A stretch of 64,000 bases of DNA from NCBI RefSeq assembly GCF_029227915.1, contig NC_079885.1, positions 16,875,001 through 16,939,000 of the forward strand, written 5' to 3'. The notes below the pieces were generated by a model. That model ran no database searches. It was not told the DNA's origin and saw only the letters and a program-made list of their open reading frames with translations. The stretch is from Hydractinia symbiolongicarpus. Lineage: Eukaryota; Cnidaria; Hydrozoa; Anthoathecata; Hydractiniidae. Of the stretch, positions 1-9,188 are shown piece after piece (positions within the stretch are counted from its first letter, which is position 1; each line of letters starts with the position of its first letter). The translations under genes and the position numbers were made by a program.

Positions 1-191
1 ACAGCCTAACAAAGGTCTGTGATTGTTACATTAACCACCGATGCATTTAATATCCAGTTGCATATCTATTTTATCTGTATCACATCGATCGTCATACCAC
101 AATTACCGTACCATTTTGACTTATCGCAATCAACATATCGTCTGTACCCTACCGATTATCATACCACAATTACCATGCCGCATGACCGAAT

Positions 192-526
192 GCAACCTGA
201 ACAAGGTGCATTTATATTACAGCTTTGTGCTGATTATTAATGGCGTTGTAAGCCAATTGCAACCTGAACAAGGTGCATTAACATTACAGCTTTGTGCTGA
301 TTATTAATGGCGTTGTAAGCCAATTGCAACCTAAACTAGGTGCATTAATATTACAGCTTTGTGCTGCTTATTAATGGCGTTGTAAGCCAATTGCAACCTA
401 AACAAGGTGCATTTATATTACAGCTTTGTGCTGATTATTAATGGCGTTGTAAGCCAATTGCAACCGAAACGAGGTGCATTAACATTACAGCTTTGTGCTG
501 ATTATTAATGGCGTTTAAAAATGGAA
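192..526. repeat. 67-bp minisatellite, five copies
   Basis: Five head-to-tail units begin at 192, 259, 326, 393 and 460, each opening GCAACC and containing TTACAGCTTTGTGCTG and TTAATGGCG. The spacing is exactly 67 bp and units differ by a few substitutions. Short open frames across 19-307 exist only because the unit lacks stops in some frames. A looser pair of related segments (CATACCACAATTACC at about 94 and 161) precedes the array. Confidence 0.9.
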
Positions 527-938
527 AGTGAGCTGATGGTAAATGTAAGTATTTTCATAGTTCGGTTTTTACCTTTTCAATACTAAAATTGCATTTCTTT
601 AATGCAAAATTTTGCATTCATGTAAGGTTTTTTTTTATTAAAATTTAATACTGAGGATGGTGTTCATGTTTCTGTATTATATCTTTAAAATAATTGCTAA
701 AGTTTTGCCACATAAAGGCGGTCTTACATAGACTAGCTGTTGTTATTGGCTTGGTATCCTGACTGCCATAGATTGTATTATGTATATGAACTCATTGTCA
801 TCTCATTATACGAATGAGATAAAGGCTACCTATACTACTTTTAGCAGCCAAATAAGATAATATAATACTTAGTTGGATTAGCATACAAGAATTAGCATAT
901 GAAAGTATTCAATTAATTTGAGGGATATCTTTATGTAG

Positions 939-1342
939 GAGTTAAAAAGCAGAGAATTGATACCCTGGAGGGGAAAATTGAGGCTTTAGACGAGAAAGTT
1001 AAAGTAAGTTATGCACTAGAAATAATTGCTTTGAAGTGTAGAATGTGATAAAACAGTAACAGTAACTTAGTGAACGATTAGAAGTTTAGAATGTGGCATT
1101 TCCACAATTGTCTTATTTTTTAGGAGTTATCAGCAAAGAAATTGGATTTGTCGTGGGACGCCTTCCGGGACTTTTGTTCCCAAAATAAGACTTTGGGAGC
1201 ATTTATAAGCTCCCAAAATTGCAAATCCTGGAAGGCGTCTGGTGGCTCACGCACCTTTACACAGGAGGATGATATGCGGGAGCGGGCGAAGTTGAAGAGG
1301 AAGAACGGTGAAAGAGGGAGAGGAGGAGGATATAGGTGGTAA
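939..1342 (+). CDS. 3' end of an unidentified + strand gene, two exons (939-1003, 1124-1342)
   Basis: Exon 939-1003 follows a TAG acceptor and ends at a consensus GTAAGT donor. After two split-codon bases it encodes 21 residues with heptad-like charge, including VKKQRIDTLEGKIEALDEKV, which looks like a coiled coil. The next exon starts after a T-rich tract and TAG at 1121-1123, is in phase, and runs 72 codons to TAA at 1340-1342. Its product has a Trp/Cys-rich middle, an acidic stretch and a very basic Arg/Gly tail ending GGGYRW. The 5' part must lie upstream and I could not place it; a weak candidate donor is GTAAGT near 546. I do not recognise the protein. It could be a host gene or a transposon-borne reading frame. 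No convincing AATAAA lies close behind the stop. Confidence 0.5.
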
Positions 1343-2245
1343 AAAAAAATGCAAAATCTTGCTGTTCTTAATTCATTCCTCTCAACCCATCCCCAGACTT
1401 TTCTTCTTTTAAAAATTTTCTTTTGCACAACAGTATGTGCTTTTAATATTTTGACGTAGTATATAGTTATATAGACATCTATAGTTATATAGACAGTCAG
1501 CAAGCATAACTTTAGGTTATAAAATTCTTTATTAAGCTATTATAAAACAATTTGCGTTTTGTCATATTATTTGTGTCTTGCCTTTTTGTTCCAAGATTCT
1601 GCATATAATGTGCGTAATTACCTTATTCCATGAAATTACCCAGTTATGATTTTACACGCTTTTTATAAGAATATAATTATAAGAATATCGAGGCTGAGAA
1701 ATGGGTTAAAATTAGAAATATCCTAAGAATATACCCAGGCTCAACTTCTTGTTTTAGATATGAAAATTTGTGTGATGCGCAGATTTTGATTAGAGGTTTA
1801 TTTCTTATACTGTATGTTTATTTTCTTGTCGGATCACCTGTCGTTTTCACTTTGTTTAACGACTTTCCACCATTTTTTTAAACATCTTTAAGCATATTAA
1901 GGGTAATACATACTTTCCGGTGAAGAATATTTTTAAGAATATTTGAGGCTGAGATTTGTCAAAAAGCAAAGGATACTGAGGCTGAAACGAAAAAACAATA
2001 TTCTTATAAAAAAAGCGTGTAAACCGGTTTTTCAAAATTCGTGTTAATTTAAAGACTTTTAATTTTATGACTCGTTGATTAAACTTACTTAGTTTCACCT
2101 CAAACTTCGGGATTAAGCCTGAAACACACGATCCTTTAATACGAAAGGTCAAAAACTGATGGATAATGATCAATATTACTTACTTTATTAGACACAAGTG
2201 TAAATATTTAAGTATATTTAATTAACAAAATTACATAATTATTAC
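1343..2245. other. non-coding stretch with fragment of a TIR repeat family
   Basis: No gene seen. 1619-1660 carries CCTTATTCCATGAAATTA and 2020-2100 carries AAAATTCGTGTTAATTTAA and TTTTATGACTC. These match the ends and interior of the element at 50525-51138, so this is probably a decayed copy of the same family. Confidence 0.45.
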
Positions 2246-2311
2246 GCCTTGTTAGTCTAATGGCTATGACACTCGTAAACGAGAGATCCAGGTTCGAATC
2301 CTGGACAGGGC
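2246..2311 (+). repeat. tRNA-like SINE head, copy 1
   Basis: A 7-bp acceptor (GCCTTGT with ACAGGGC), an A box (TAGTCTAATGG), a T arm with B box (GGTTCGAATCC) and a D arm are present. The anticodon stem CTCGT/ACGAG closes on only two bases, so there is no seven-base anticodon loop and this cannot be a normal tRNA. Together with the copy at 7947 and shared downstream sequence it reads as the pol III head of a SINE. Confidence 0.7.
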
Positions 2312-2825
2312 ATGAAAAACATTATCTTGCACCTACAACAACCCCGTTGTATTATATTGATAAAATTCTGTATATTGACCTTATAATACCTTAATTAAAT
2401 ATACGTAATCTTCGAGTTGTAGAAGGGGAAGGAGTGTATATTTAAATGCCTGGCCCTGCCTTGCCGTTCCTTTGCCATTGCCTACCCTTTCTATGTCTTT
2501 TTTGTTGCCTGCTTACTATGCCCTTGTCTGTGCCTCCCATGCCTTGCCTACCCCTGCCTTGCTGATTCCTCTTCCTGTTTTCTTGCCTGCCTTTGTCGCT
2601 CCCTTTCCTTGCCGTTCTTAATAAATCCCTTCCTTTCCTATGCCTTTTCTGGTGCCTGCCTGCTGTGCCCTTGCCTGTGCCTCCCATGGCTTGCCTACCC
2701 CTGTCTTGCCTACCCCTGCCTTGCTTATTCCTCTTCCTGTTCCCTTGCCTGCCTTTGCCCTTTCCTTGCCGTGCTTAATGTCTTTGCCTTGGCAACCTCT
2801 CCGCAACACTTTCTATATTGATTAA
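2246..2825 (+). mobile_element. composite SINE-like repeat with pyrimidine-rich array, copy 1
   Basis: The tRNA-like head is followed by TGAAAAACAT and ATCTTGCAC, then TTCGAGTTGTAG, then about 340 bp of tandem CCTTGCCTGCC/CCCTTGCC motifs (2446-2790), and finally GCCTTGGCAACCTCTCCGC and ACACTTTCTATATTGATT. The same blocks in the same order occur at 7947-8763. Long Leu/Pro/Cys open frames here are by-products of the array. Confidence 0.65.
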
Positions 2826-3289
2826 TTATTTTTTTGCGGAGAGTAGCGGAGCCTATTTCCTCATTATTACGATGGCCCCTATGGCTCACTTCTCTTCCAA
2901 ATCAAAATCACTTCTCTTCTATATAACGAAACACTTCTCTTCTGTATTTTGACACTTCTCTTCAGTATTTTGACACTTCTCTTCTGCACTTACACTTCTC
3001 TGCATGTGGCTCTTTACAACTTGAATTCTAAAATCTGGTCCGCAATTTTACATCATTGGTCCGTAGCTTTAACCTTTTGTGAGGTTTATTACACGGGATC
3101 AGTCCCCGCCATGTGACATATTTTTTCGGAAGATGCTTTATCCAAAATGCCATTCCGTGGTTTAAAATTAACTCTTATTCAAAATACTTCGGAATTAAAT
3201 ATGGCTTCCTTTAGCCGCACTTATTACCCAGATCCCCGATTTACCCAGATTTTATTGCGGAAGTAGATATTTGGGTAAAACAGGAAAGA

Positions 3290-4108
3290 AATGTTGAATG
3301 ATGATGTGTTTTTTTTAAAGAAATTTATTTACATTTTTTACAAAACCATTTTCTTCGTGACAAAGCTTGGACATTCGCAATGTTTGCACATTTATCGTGA
3401 AACCACTCCATGCACTTTGAACATTCCACCATTTCATCGTCCGTATTGTATGGCATACGGCAATCGCAATATATTTCTACCAAATTTTTTTTTCGGCCTT
3501 AAAGTTCTCTTTCTTGCGCGTAGCTTACTTTGAAAGGGAGTCATTTGACCAGCATCTAGACATGACAGAAGGTGTGGACGAAGAGAATCATTGCCATATA
3601 TCTTATCGCATGCGTTTTCACCGAATGCTAATGAAGTAGCAAAAGCAATCGAAAACAGGCCGCAGTCAATTCAATTTTTCTGTTGCTGAACAGGCATAAC
3701 ATCGATAACAAGTTCTTCTGATTGGCAGTAAGAAAAGGCGGCAATTTGATTTGCAACATCTACGGAAACGTTTCCACTTGTCAAGCTATCAAAAATTTAG
3801 CAATACCTGTTGTCAATTTTGTTGTTGTTGACATTTGCCACGCATATCCAGTGCAAAGAACCAGCATGAAGCAACTGGATGTAATTTTCTTCGTATTTCA
3901 CGATGTCAAAACTTTGCGTCTTCCCTACAACCGTGTCTTGAAATCCTCCTATGGTTGGGAATTGTGACAACAAAAGACTCTGTGCGATGTTAATTGACTC
4001 GTCAGTTATCATTTGTTTGTTAACAATGGCGCTTCTTTCTTCTTTAGAGAAAAGTAACTTCCTTCGTTTCGGCAAAGGAGTGTCACACTCAGACACATGT
4101 GTTATCAT
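3290..4108 (-). pseudogene. Ulp1/C48-like cysteine protease with C-terminal PHD finger, broken
   Basis: The clean open part is 3797-4108, with LLSQFPTIGGFQ and then LHAGSLHWICV holding the His-Trp of the catalytic triad. Reading on in the same frame gives a stop, then FDSL (candidate catalytic Asp), then VMPVQQQ, a TGA, and IDCGLFSIAFAT with the Cys nucleophile. After a frame change at about 3470-3370 the strand encodes CDCRMPY, then CSKCMEWFHDKC, the ligand pattern of a PHD finger. Protease followed by PHD is a common accessory gene of invertebrate DNA transposons. Two in-frame stops and a frameshift make it non-functional. It lies inside the TIR element and is divergent to the integrase remnant. 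Confidence 0.7.
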
Positions 4109-5224
4109 AACTTCGTCATCTTCAGGAGTGTCTTCGTCCTGTGGTAGTTAGATAGATGAGCAGAAAATGGTCAGACTAAAACGGCAAAACGAGTAATGGA
4201 AAAATAAATGCGCTTACTTTGAAGTCTGGGAAAAAGGCGATGTCACGAATTATGATTTTTGCTGGACAACCAAGTTTTTTCGAATTTTGAACCATAAACC
4301 GAGCCGTACTGTATACCTTGCGATGTGTTTGAGAATCCTATAGATAAGAAAAAGGTTATTATTTTTCCTTTCTTTTTCCTTTTCAGATTTCAAAGCAAAG
4401 GTAAAACATACTTTTCCTTTGATTTTTTCATCCTGTATTTTCTTCTTTTTTAATATGCCATGATCTACGCCGTGCGTGCAATCTAGCGACTTTTTTCCAA
4501 CAATCAGAAAAGGAGTTCCGGACCAAAGGATTTGTTGGGGTGACTCCTTGTTCTTGATATCTTCGAAGAGAATCTTGTGATTTTTTAAATTAATATCTAA
4601 AAAATTAAGTTGGTAACACACACAAAGATTTTCTTTTTTAAAGAAGACTACTGCTTTTTGTTTCTCTATGGTCTAAAGATCAATTTTTTTTATTATAACT
4701 TAAAACTCACCAGCAACTCCGAATGATTTATCTTTTTGATAAACAGAGAAATGGGATAATGATTTTATCTCGAGATTTCTAACTGCTACATCGACATCTT
4801 CCATGGATTCAAATATATATTTCTGTTTTTCTTTACAATCTACAAAGTATCCGGTGGAAAAAAATTTTCGATTTTGATTTATTTCTAGCTTTTATTTTTT
4901 CTTTATAATATCCAAGAATAATAAAAAAAAAAAACTTTGACAACTTTCCATCTAGATTTTCATTATTCGTTTTATTTATTTCCATTATTGAACGATGATT
5001 ACAGTTCGAAAGGTTTTATTTTAGTTGAAAACTTCAACGGTATACAAAATCTCAAAAACACGTGCGTGTGCCTCCAGCAGGCTTTTTCCGCGAACTCCTG
5101 CTAAATGCGCACCCAATGCATTTCGGTGTATTACGCAACAATACGTCATATTTGAATGACGTAATTCTAATAATAATTTAAATATAAAACCACGGAATGG
5201 CATTTTGGATAAAGCATCTTCCTA

Positions 5225-5815
5225 TTTTTTCAACAAGAAAAAGGTCTGATGATGGTACTGAAAACTGTATTTTGGAAGCTGTTGAGATTGCATTAAGATC
5301 TCAGCACAATGACGAATATTTATTGTTGGTACATTCCCAGCTAATCAAAGAATCGAATCTTTTTGGTCACAACTTTCAAAAGACAGACCAAGTTGGTGGA
5401 GGTTATTTTTTAGAGAACTTGCAGACTTAGGATTTTTGCTGGTGATGCACTCATTGCTGAATGTGTACGCCACTGCTTTATGGATTTGTTCAGAAAGAGC
5501 CTTAATGAATTTGCGATTCGTTGGAATTAACATCTGTTAGCACCAAGCAAAGGTGCTCCCCGTAGAAGGCCTGATACATTGTACTTTGTTCCAGAATTAT
5601 ATGGTTGCGAGTCTTTTAAAAAAACTTTAGATCTTAATGAGCTAGAAGAATTTAGCCAACTATCTGTACCAGATCACGATAATGAGCCTGAATTTATTGA
5701 ATTTGCGGAAACAGTTCTTCCAATGGAGGGTTTCTCCAAACTTAAGCCAGATACAGCTCATGAAGCTATTGATTATTATATCGCCTTGATTTGTGCAGTC
5801 AAAAGATATATATAA
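5225..5815 (+). pseudogene. integrase-core (DDE) transposase C-terminal half, broken
   Basis: The segment reads, with frame changes, RSDDGTEN (second catalytic Asp region), then NQRIESFWSQL (the Glu of the DDE triad in the NQRIE motif typical of this eukaryotic integrase family), then VRHCFMDLF, FAIRWN, and PDTLYFVPELYGCESF. I count frameshifts near 5342 and 5440 and an in-frame TAA after RWN. The N-terminal half, with the first Asp, is missing: the sequence to the left of 5215 is the inverted repeat shared with 3130-3170. This is the transposase remnant of the surrounding TIR element. Confidence 0.7.
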
Positions 5816-6541
5816 TATAAAATATAAAAGTTCAAAGTTAGTGGAAACTAGATAAAAAAGCAATCTCGTATTACGCTTCTGGGACCGTACAAGAATATAG
5901 CTTGAAATTCCCGCGAAAAATCTAATTTTGTAGAAACGTTAATTTACCCCCGTAAGAATTTATGCAAACTTTACTGGGTACAAAATTTCCTATGCGCAGA
6001 ACCCGGGGTGTGCCATTTATTCATAAACAAGATCTGGATAAATTTATATATTAAGGACCAGATTCAGTCTGGGAAATTTTCGAGCTTATAGAAGAGAAGT
6101 GTTTCGCACTTGGAAGAGAAGTGTTTCGAACGGAAGAGAACTTTGGGTATCAAAGTAGAGAAGTTTTTATACAGAAGTGTTTTTATACAGAGAAGAAGTG
6201 TTGTTATACAGAAGAGAAGTGTTTTGACTAAGAAGAGAAGTGTTTTTATTGCGAAGAGAAGTGAGCCATAGGGGCCATCGTACATTATATAAGCCAAATA
6301 TAAGAGAAAAGAAGTACGATGGAGAGTATATAGCATTTCTATACGATTTCGTCCCTATACATCCGAATTATAAAAATTCAAACAAAAAATCACAGTAATC
6401 CAGCAATTTAATGTGGTCATTCTTTAGTACAGTTTATAGTAAGCGAGACAACGTGCTTATCAAAGAGCAAAGCGATGGAGTGTTTGTTGTTTTTTAAAGA
6501 TGGTGCCAAGCGGAAAATGGGGACGAACTGATATTTCAAGA

Positions 6542-6786
6542 AAACGAAAGAGGGAAGTATGAATAGCTAGCTAGTATATCACTATTTTTTACATGTAATG
6601 AACCTCTTCTCACCCACACCTAACTAGCAAATAACTACCAACATATAGATAGATAGATAGATGTGCATATTTTACATGGCTAAACGAAAGAGGGAAGTAT
6701 GAATAGCTAGCTAGTATATCACTATTTTTTACATGTAATGAACCTCTTCTCACCCACACCTAACTAGCAAATAACTACCAACATAT
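6542..6786. repeat. 105-bp direct duplication
   Basis: 6542-6646 and 6682-6786 are essentially identical (opening AACGAAAGAGGGAAGTATG, ending ACTACCAACATAT), separated by a 35-bp spacer with GATA repeats. Confidence 0.9.
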
Positions 6787-7361
6787 GTGGCAAAATAAGC
6801 TGGTATAACACTACCAAATTGGCTAGCTAGCAGCATAAACTAGGTAGTTAACCAGCACAAAACTGTTTTCTCACTAGCTACTTATCTGACATAAACCTGG
6901 CTACTTGGCCGGCATAAAATTAGCTATGTAGCTAGATTTAAATGATCCTTAAGACATATTTTCTAGTCATACACATACTGCACAATGAGTTAATTATGCT
7001 CTAATTAGGAAAGTACCATCAAATATCTACAATTATCCACAAAATATGTTGGTTCTAACAATTTTAGACAAAAAACTAAGAACCAAAAGTTTAGCCAAAT
7101 CAGCAAAAGAACATTGGTATAGACATATATTCTTTTTAGCAGAAGAGCCTGGACTTTTTTTATAAATAAAAGAATAAATGCAACCTCCATAATGTGTTTT
7201 TTGCAAACTTGTCCATAGTATTTATTTTGAAAAATATAGTGAAAATGGAAGGTTATGTAGAGCTATCACTATTTTTCACTTTTAGGTCATTCACACCCCT
7301 AAAAAGCTCCCTAACTAAAGCATAAAACATAATTTAGTGGCTCAGATTTTCTAGCTAAATA

Positions 7362-7850
7362 AAGAGGGTGCCGATAAGCCGCAAACGCCCGCATATATAC
7401 GGGCGAGTTCGGGCGACTTTTCGAATTAAATTGACGGTTATCGGCCGAAACCGCCCGCACTTTCCCGAACACGCCCGAACTCGCCTGGAACATTCCCAAA
7501 ATGCAACACCTTGTAACATAAACATGGCGGACGACAGTTAAAAGAATGCGTTTGAAGAGAAAGGAGTTAATAAAGTTTATATATAAGTTATTTATCAAGT
7601 AAATCTTATCACAAATCATAAAAAACAGTTCTTTTAAGAACTTCGCTATCACATAGTTAGTTCATTTTAATTTTTATACTTTTTTAAATAATTCTTCGAG
7701 AGTCATTTGTAGTGAATCTTTTTTTTTTCGGGCATTGTTCGGGACTATGCGGGTTTTTTCAGGCAAATACCTGACCTTTTTTCAAAAAGCCGAACTCGCC
7801 CGAAAACGCCCGCACTTTTTACGGCGTATGCGGCTTATCAGCACCCTCGT
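7362..7850. mobile_element. 489-bp hAT-like MITE
   Basis: Inverted ends share GAGGGTGC, GATAAGCCGCA and the subterminal CGGGCGAGTTCGG/GCCCGAACTCG motifs. An 8-bp direct repeat GCTAAATA flanks the element (7354-7361 and 7851-7858), the size expected for hAT. It is GC-rich at the ends with several CGCCCG clusters. No transposase is encoded; the - strand open frame over it is incidental. Confidence 0.75.
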
Positions 7851-7946
7851 GCTAAATATACCAAACTAGGTGCCATATTTTTTAGTAAAAAGACTGTCAG
7901 CATATATAAGATGCACATGTAAAGTTTTTCATATATATATAATCAT

Positions 7947-8763
7947 GCCCTGTTGGTCTAATGGCTATGACACTCATGCAAATGAGAGATCCAGGTTCAA
8001 ATCCTGGACAGGGCCAGGAAAAACATAATTATCTTGCACTTACAACAACCAGGTAAATGTTTCGCCTTTTTCGTGGACTTCTCTAATTATTTCTATATCT
8101 TGACTTTTTAATGTTGTTGTCATTGGAACCAAGTTAACTTTTAATCTCAGATTTATTAAAAATTGATAGTTTTTTGGCGTTATGACCGATTGTTCAAATA
8201 TTTGTATTGGCACATAATTCTGCTAACATGATTCACTGTATATATATTGACCGGATATAAATTTGAGAGCTTTGTTTGAGCTACTGAATTTGAAATATTT
8301 GCATCTCAATATTTTCTATACTCCTGGATTAATATGATACATATCTTAGATATATCGAGTCTTTGAGTTGTAGGGGGATTCTCTATTAAGGTGCCTGCCC
8401 CTGCCTTGCCGTTCCCTTGCCTTGCCTAACCCTGCCTTGCTGATTCCTCTTCCTGTTTCCTTGCCTGCCTTTGCCTACCCTTCCTATGCCTTTTCTGGTG
8501 CCTGGCTTCTATGCCCTTGCCTGTGCCTCTATGCCTTGTCTACCCCTGCCTTGCTGATTCCTCTTCCTGTTTCCTTGCCTGCCTTTGCCTACCCTTCCTA
8601 TGCCTTTTCTGGTGCCTGGCTTCTATGCCCTTGCCTGTGCCTCTATGCCTTGCCTACCCCTGCCTTGCTGATTCCTCTTCTTGTTTCCTTGCCTGCCTTT
8701 GCCGTGCCCTTTCCTTGCCGTGCTTTGCCTTGGCAACCTCTCCGCAACACTTTCTATATTGAT
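7947..8763 (+). mobile_element. composite SINE-like repeat, copy 2
   Basis: 7947-8014 is a tRNA-like head with an intact 7-bp acceptor, A box TGGTCTAATGG and B box GGTTCAAATCC; the anticodon stem CTCAT/ATGAG closes on a four-base loop, again too short. Downstream come AAAAACATAATTATCTTGCAC, a longer unrelated spacer than in copy 1, the CCTTGCCTGCC array (8392-8735, here with a clear ~120-bp higher-order unit repeated at about 8445 and 8565) and the shared end GCCTTGGCAACC to ATATTGATT. Confidence 0.65.
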
Positions 8764-8769
8764 TGCCAA

Positions 8770-8945
8770 AAAAATCGTTTCAAATCGTTTCAAAATAGTT
8801 TAAAATCATTTTGTTGAAGCGAAAATTGTTTTGCAATTGTTTCGCATTCGTTTCATGATCTTATCACAATATCAACATCAATTCGTTTCAACAGTTTGTT
8901 AAATTCGTTTCAGTTCAAATCGTTTCAAAATCGCTTCAAATTTAA
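8770..8945. repeat. cluster of TCGTTTCAAA motifs
   Basis: About ten dispersed copies of TCGTTTCA/TCGTTTCAAA occur in 170 bp directly after the SINE-like repeat. No gene. Confidence 0.55.
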
Positions 8946-9029
8946 CACCATTATTATTATTATGTTTATCACACGCACCGATTTCTAAAGAAATTTTATT
9001 ATTAAATTATTTGAAATAACTATATACAT

Positions 9030-9188
9030 CGATCTACGGCGATGTTTTAGCTTCCTACAAATCTGTTTTTATAATTTGTAAACGATCTACGGCAATGTTT
9101 TAGTTTCATACGGTCGTGTTTTGATGGTTTTTAAATGATCAACGGCGATGTTTTAGCTTTCTACGATCCCGTTTTTAGTAAATAAAGA
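9030..9188. repeat. 53-bp tandem repeat, three copies
   Basis: Units begin at 9030, 9083 and 9136 with GATCTACGGCGATGTTTTAG-like sequence. The array abuts the 3' broken end of the LINE remnant. Confidence 0.8.

Larger units (their letters stand above)
2868..6282. mobile_element. 3.4-kb TIR DNA transposon, IS3EU-like, degenerate
   Basis: The ends are inverted repeats opening TACGATGGCCCCTATGG, matching for about 30 bp, followed on both sides by arrays of the subterminal motif ACACTTCTCTTC (about 6 copies left, about 10 right). Immediately outside both ends is CATTAT (2862-2867 and 6283-6288), a 6-bp target-site duplication. Inside are a broken integrase-type transposase (+) and a broken Ulp1-like protease with PHD finger (-), pointing away from each other. 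Terminal TAC/GTA plus a 6-bp duplication plus an integrase-fold transposase is what I recall for the IS3EU superfamily. The boundaries are seen directly; the superfamily is inference. Confidence 0.75.

Noticed and set aside
192-526. CRISPR-like array
   Set aside because: The repeats have no unique spacers, and the setting is plainly eukaryotic; it is a minisatellite.
1120-1503. 127-codon - strand open frame
   Set aside because: It is antisense to the coding exon 1124-1342, which has matching splice phase and protein-like composition.
2246-2311. functional tRNA gene
   Set aside because: The anticodon loop is reduced to two bases and the sequence is repeated with the same flank at 7947; it is a SINE head.
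2442-2825. Leu/Pro/Cys- and Lys/Gly-rich open frames on both strands, also at 8422-8817
   Set aside because: They arise from the CCTTGCCTGCC array, which lacks stops in several frames; no start context, splicing or family match.
6064-6336. - strand open frame rich in TLLF repeats
   Set aside because: It is a translation of the subterminal ACACTTCTCTTC repeats of the TIR element.
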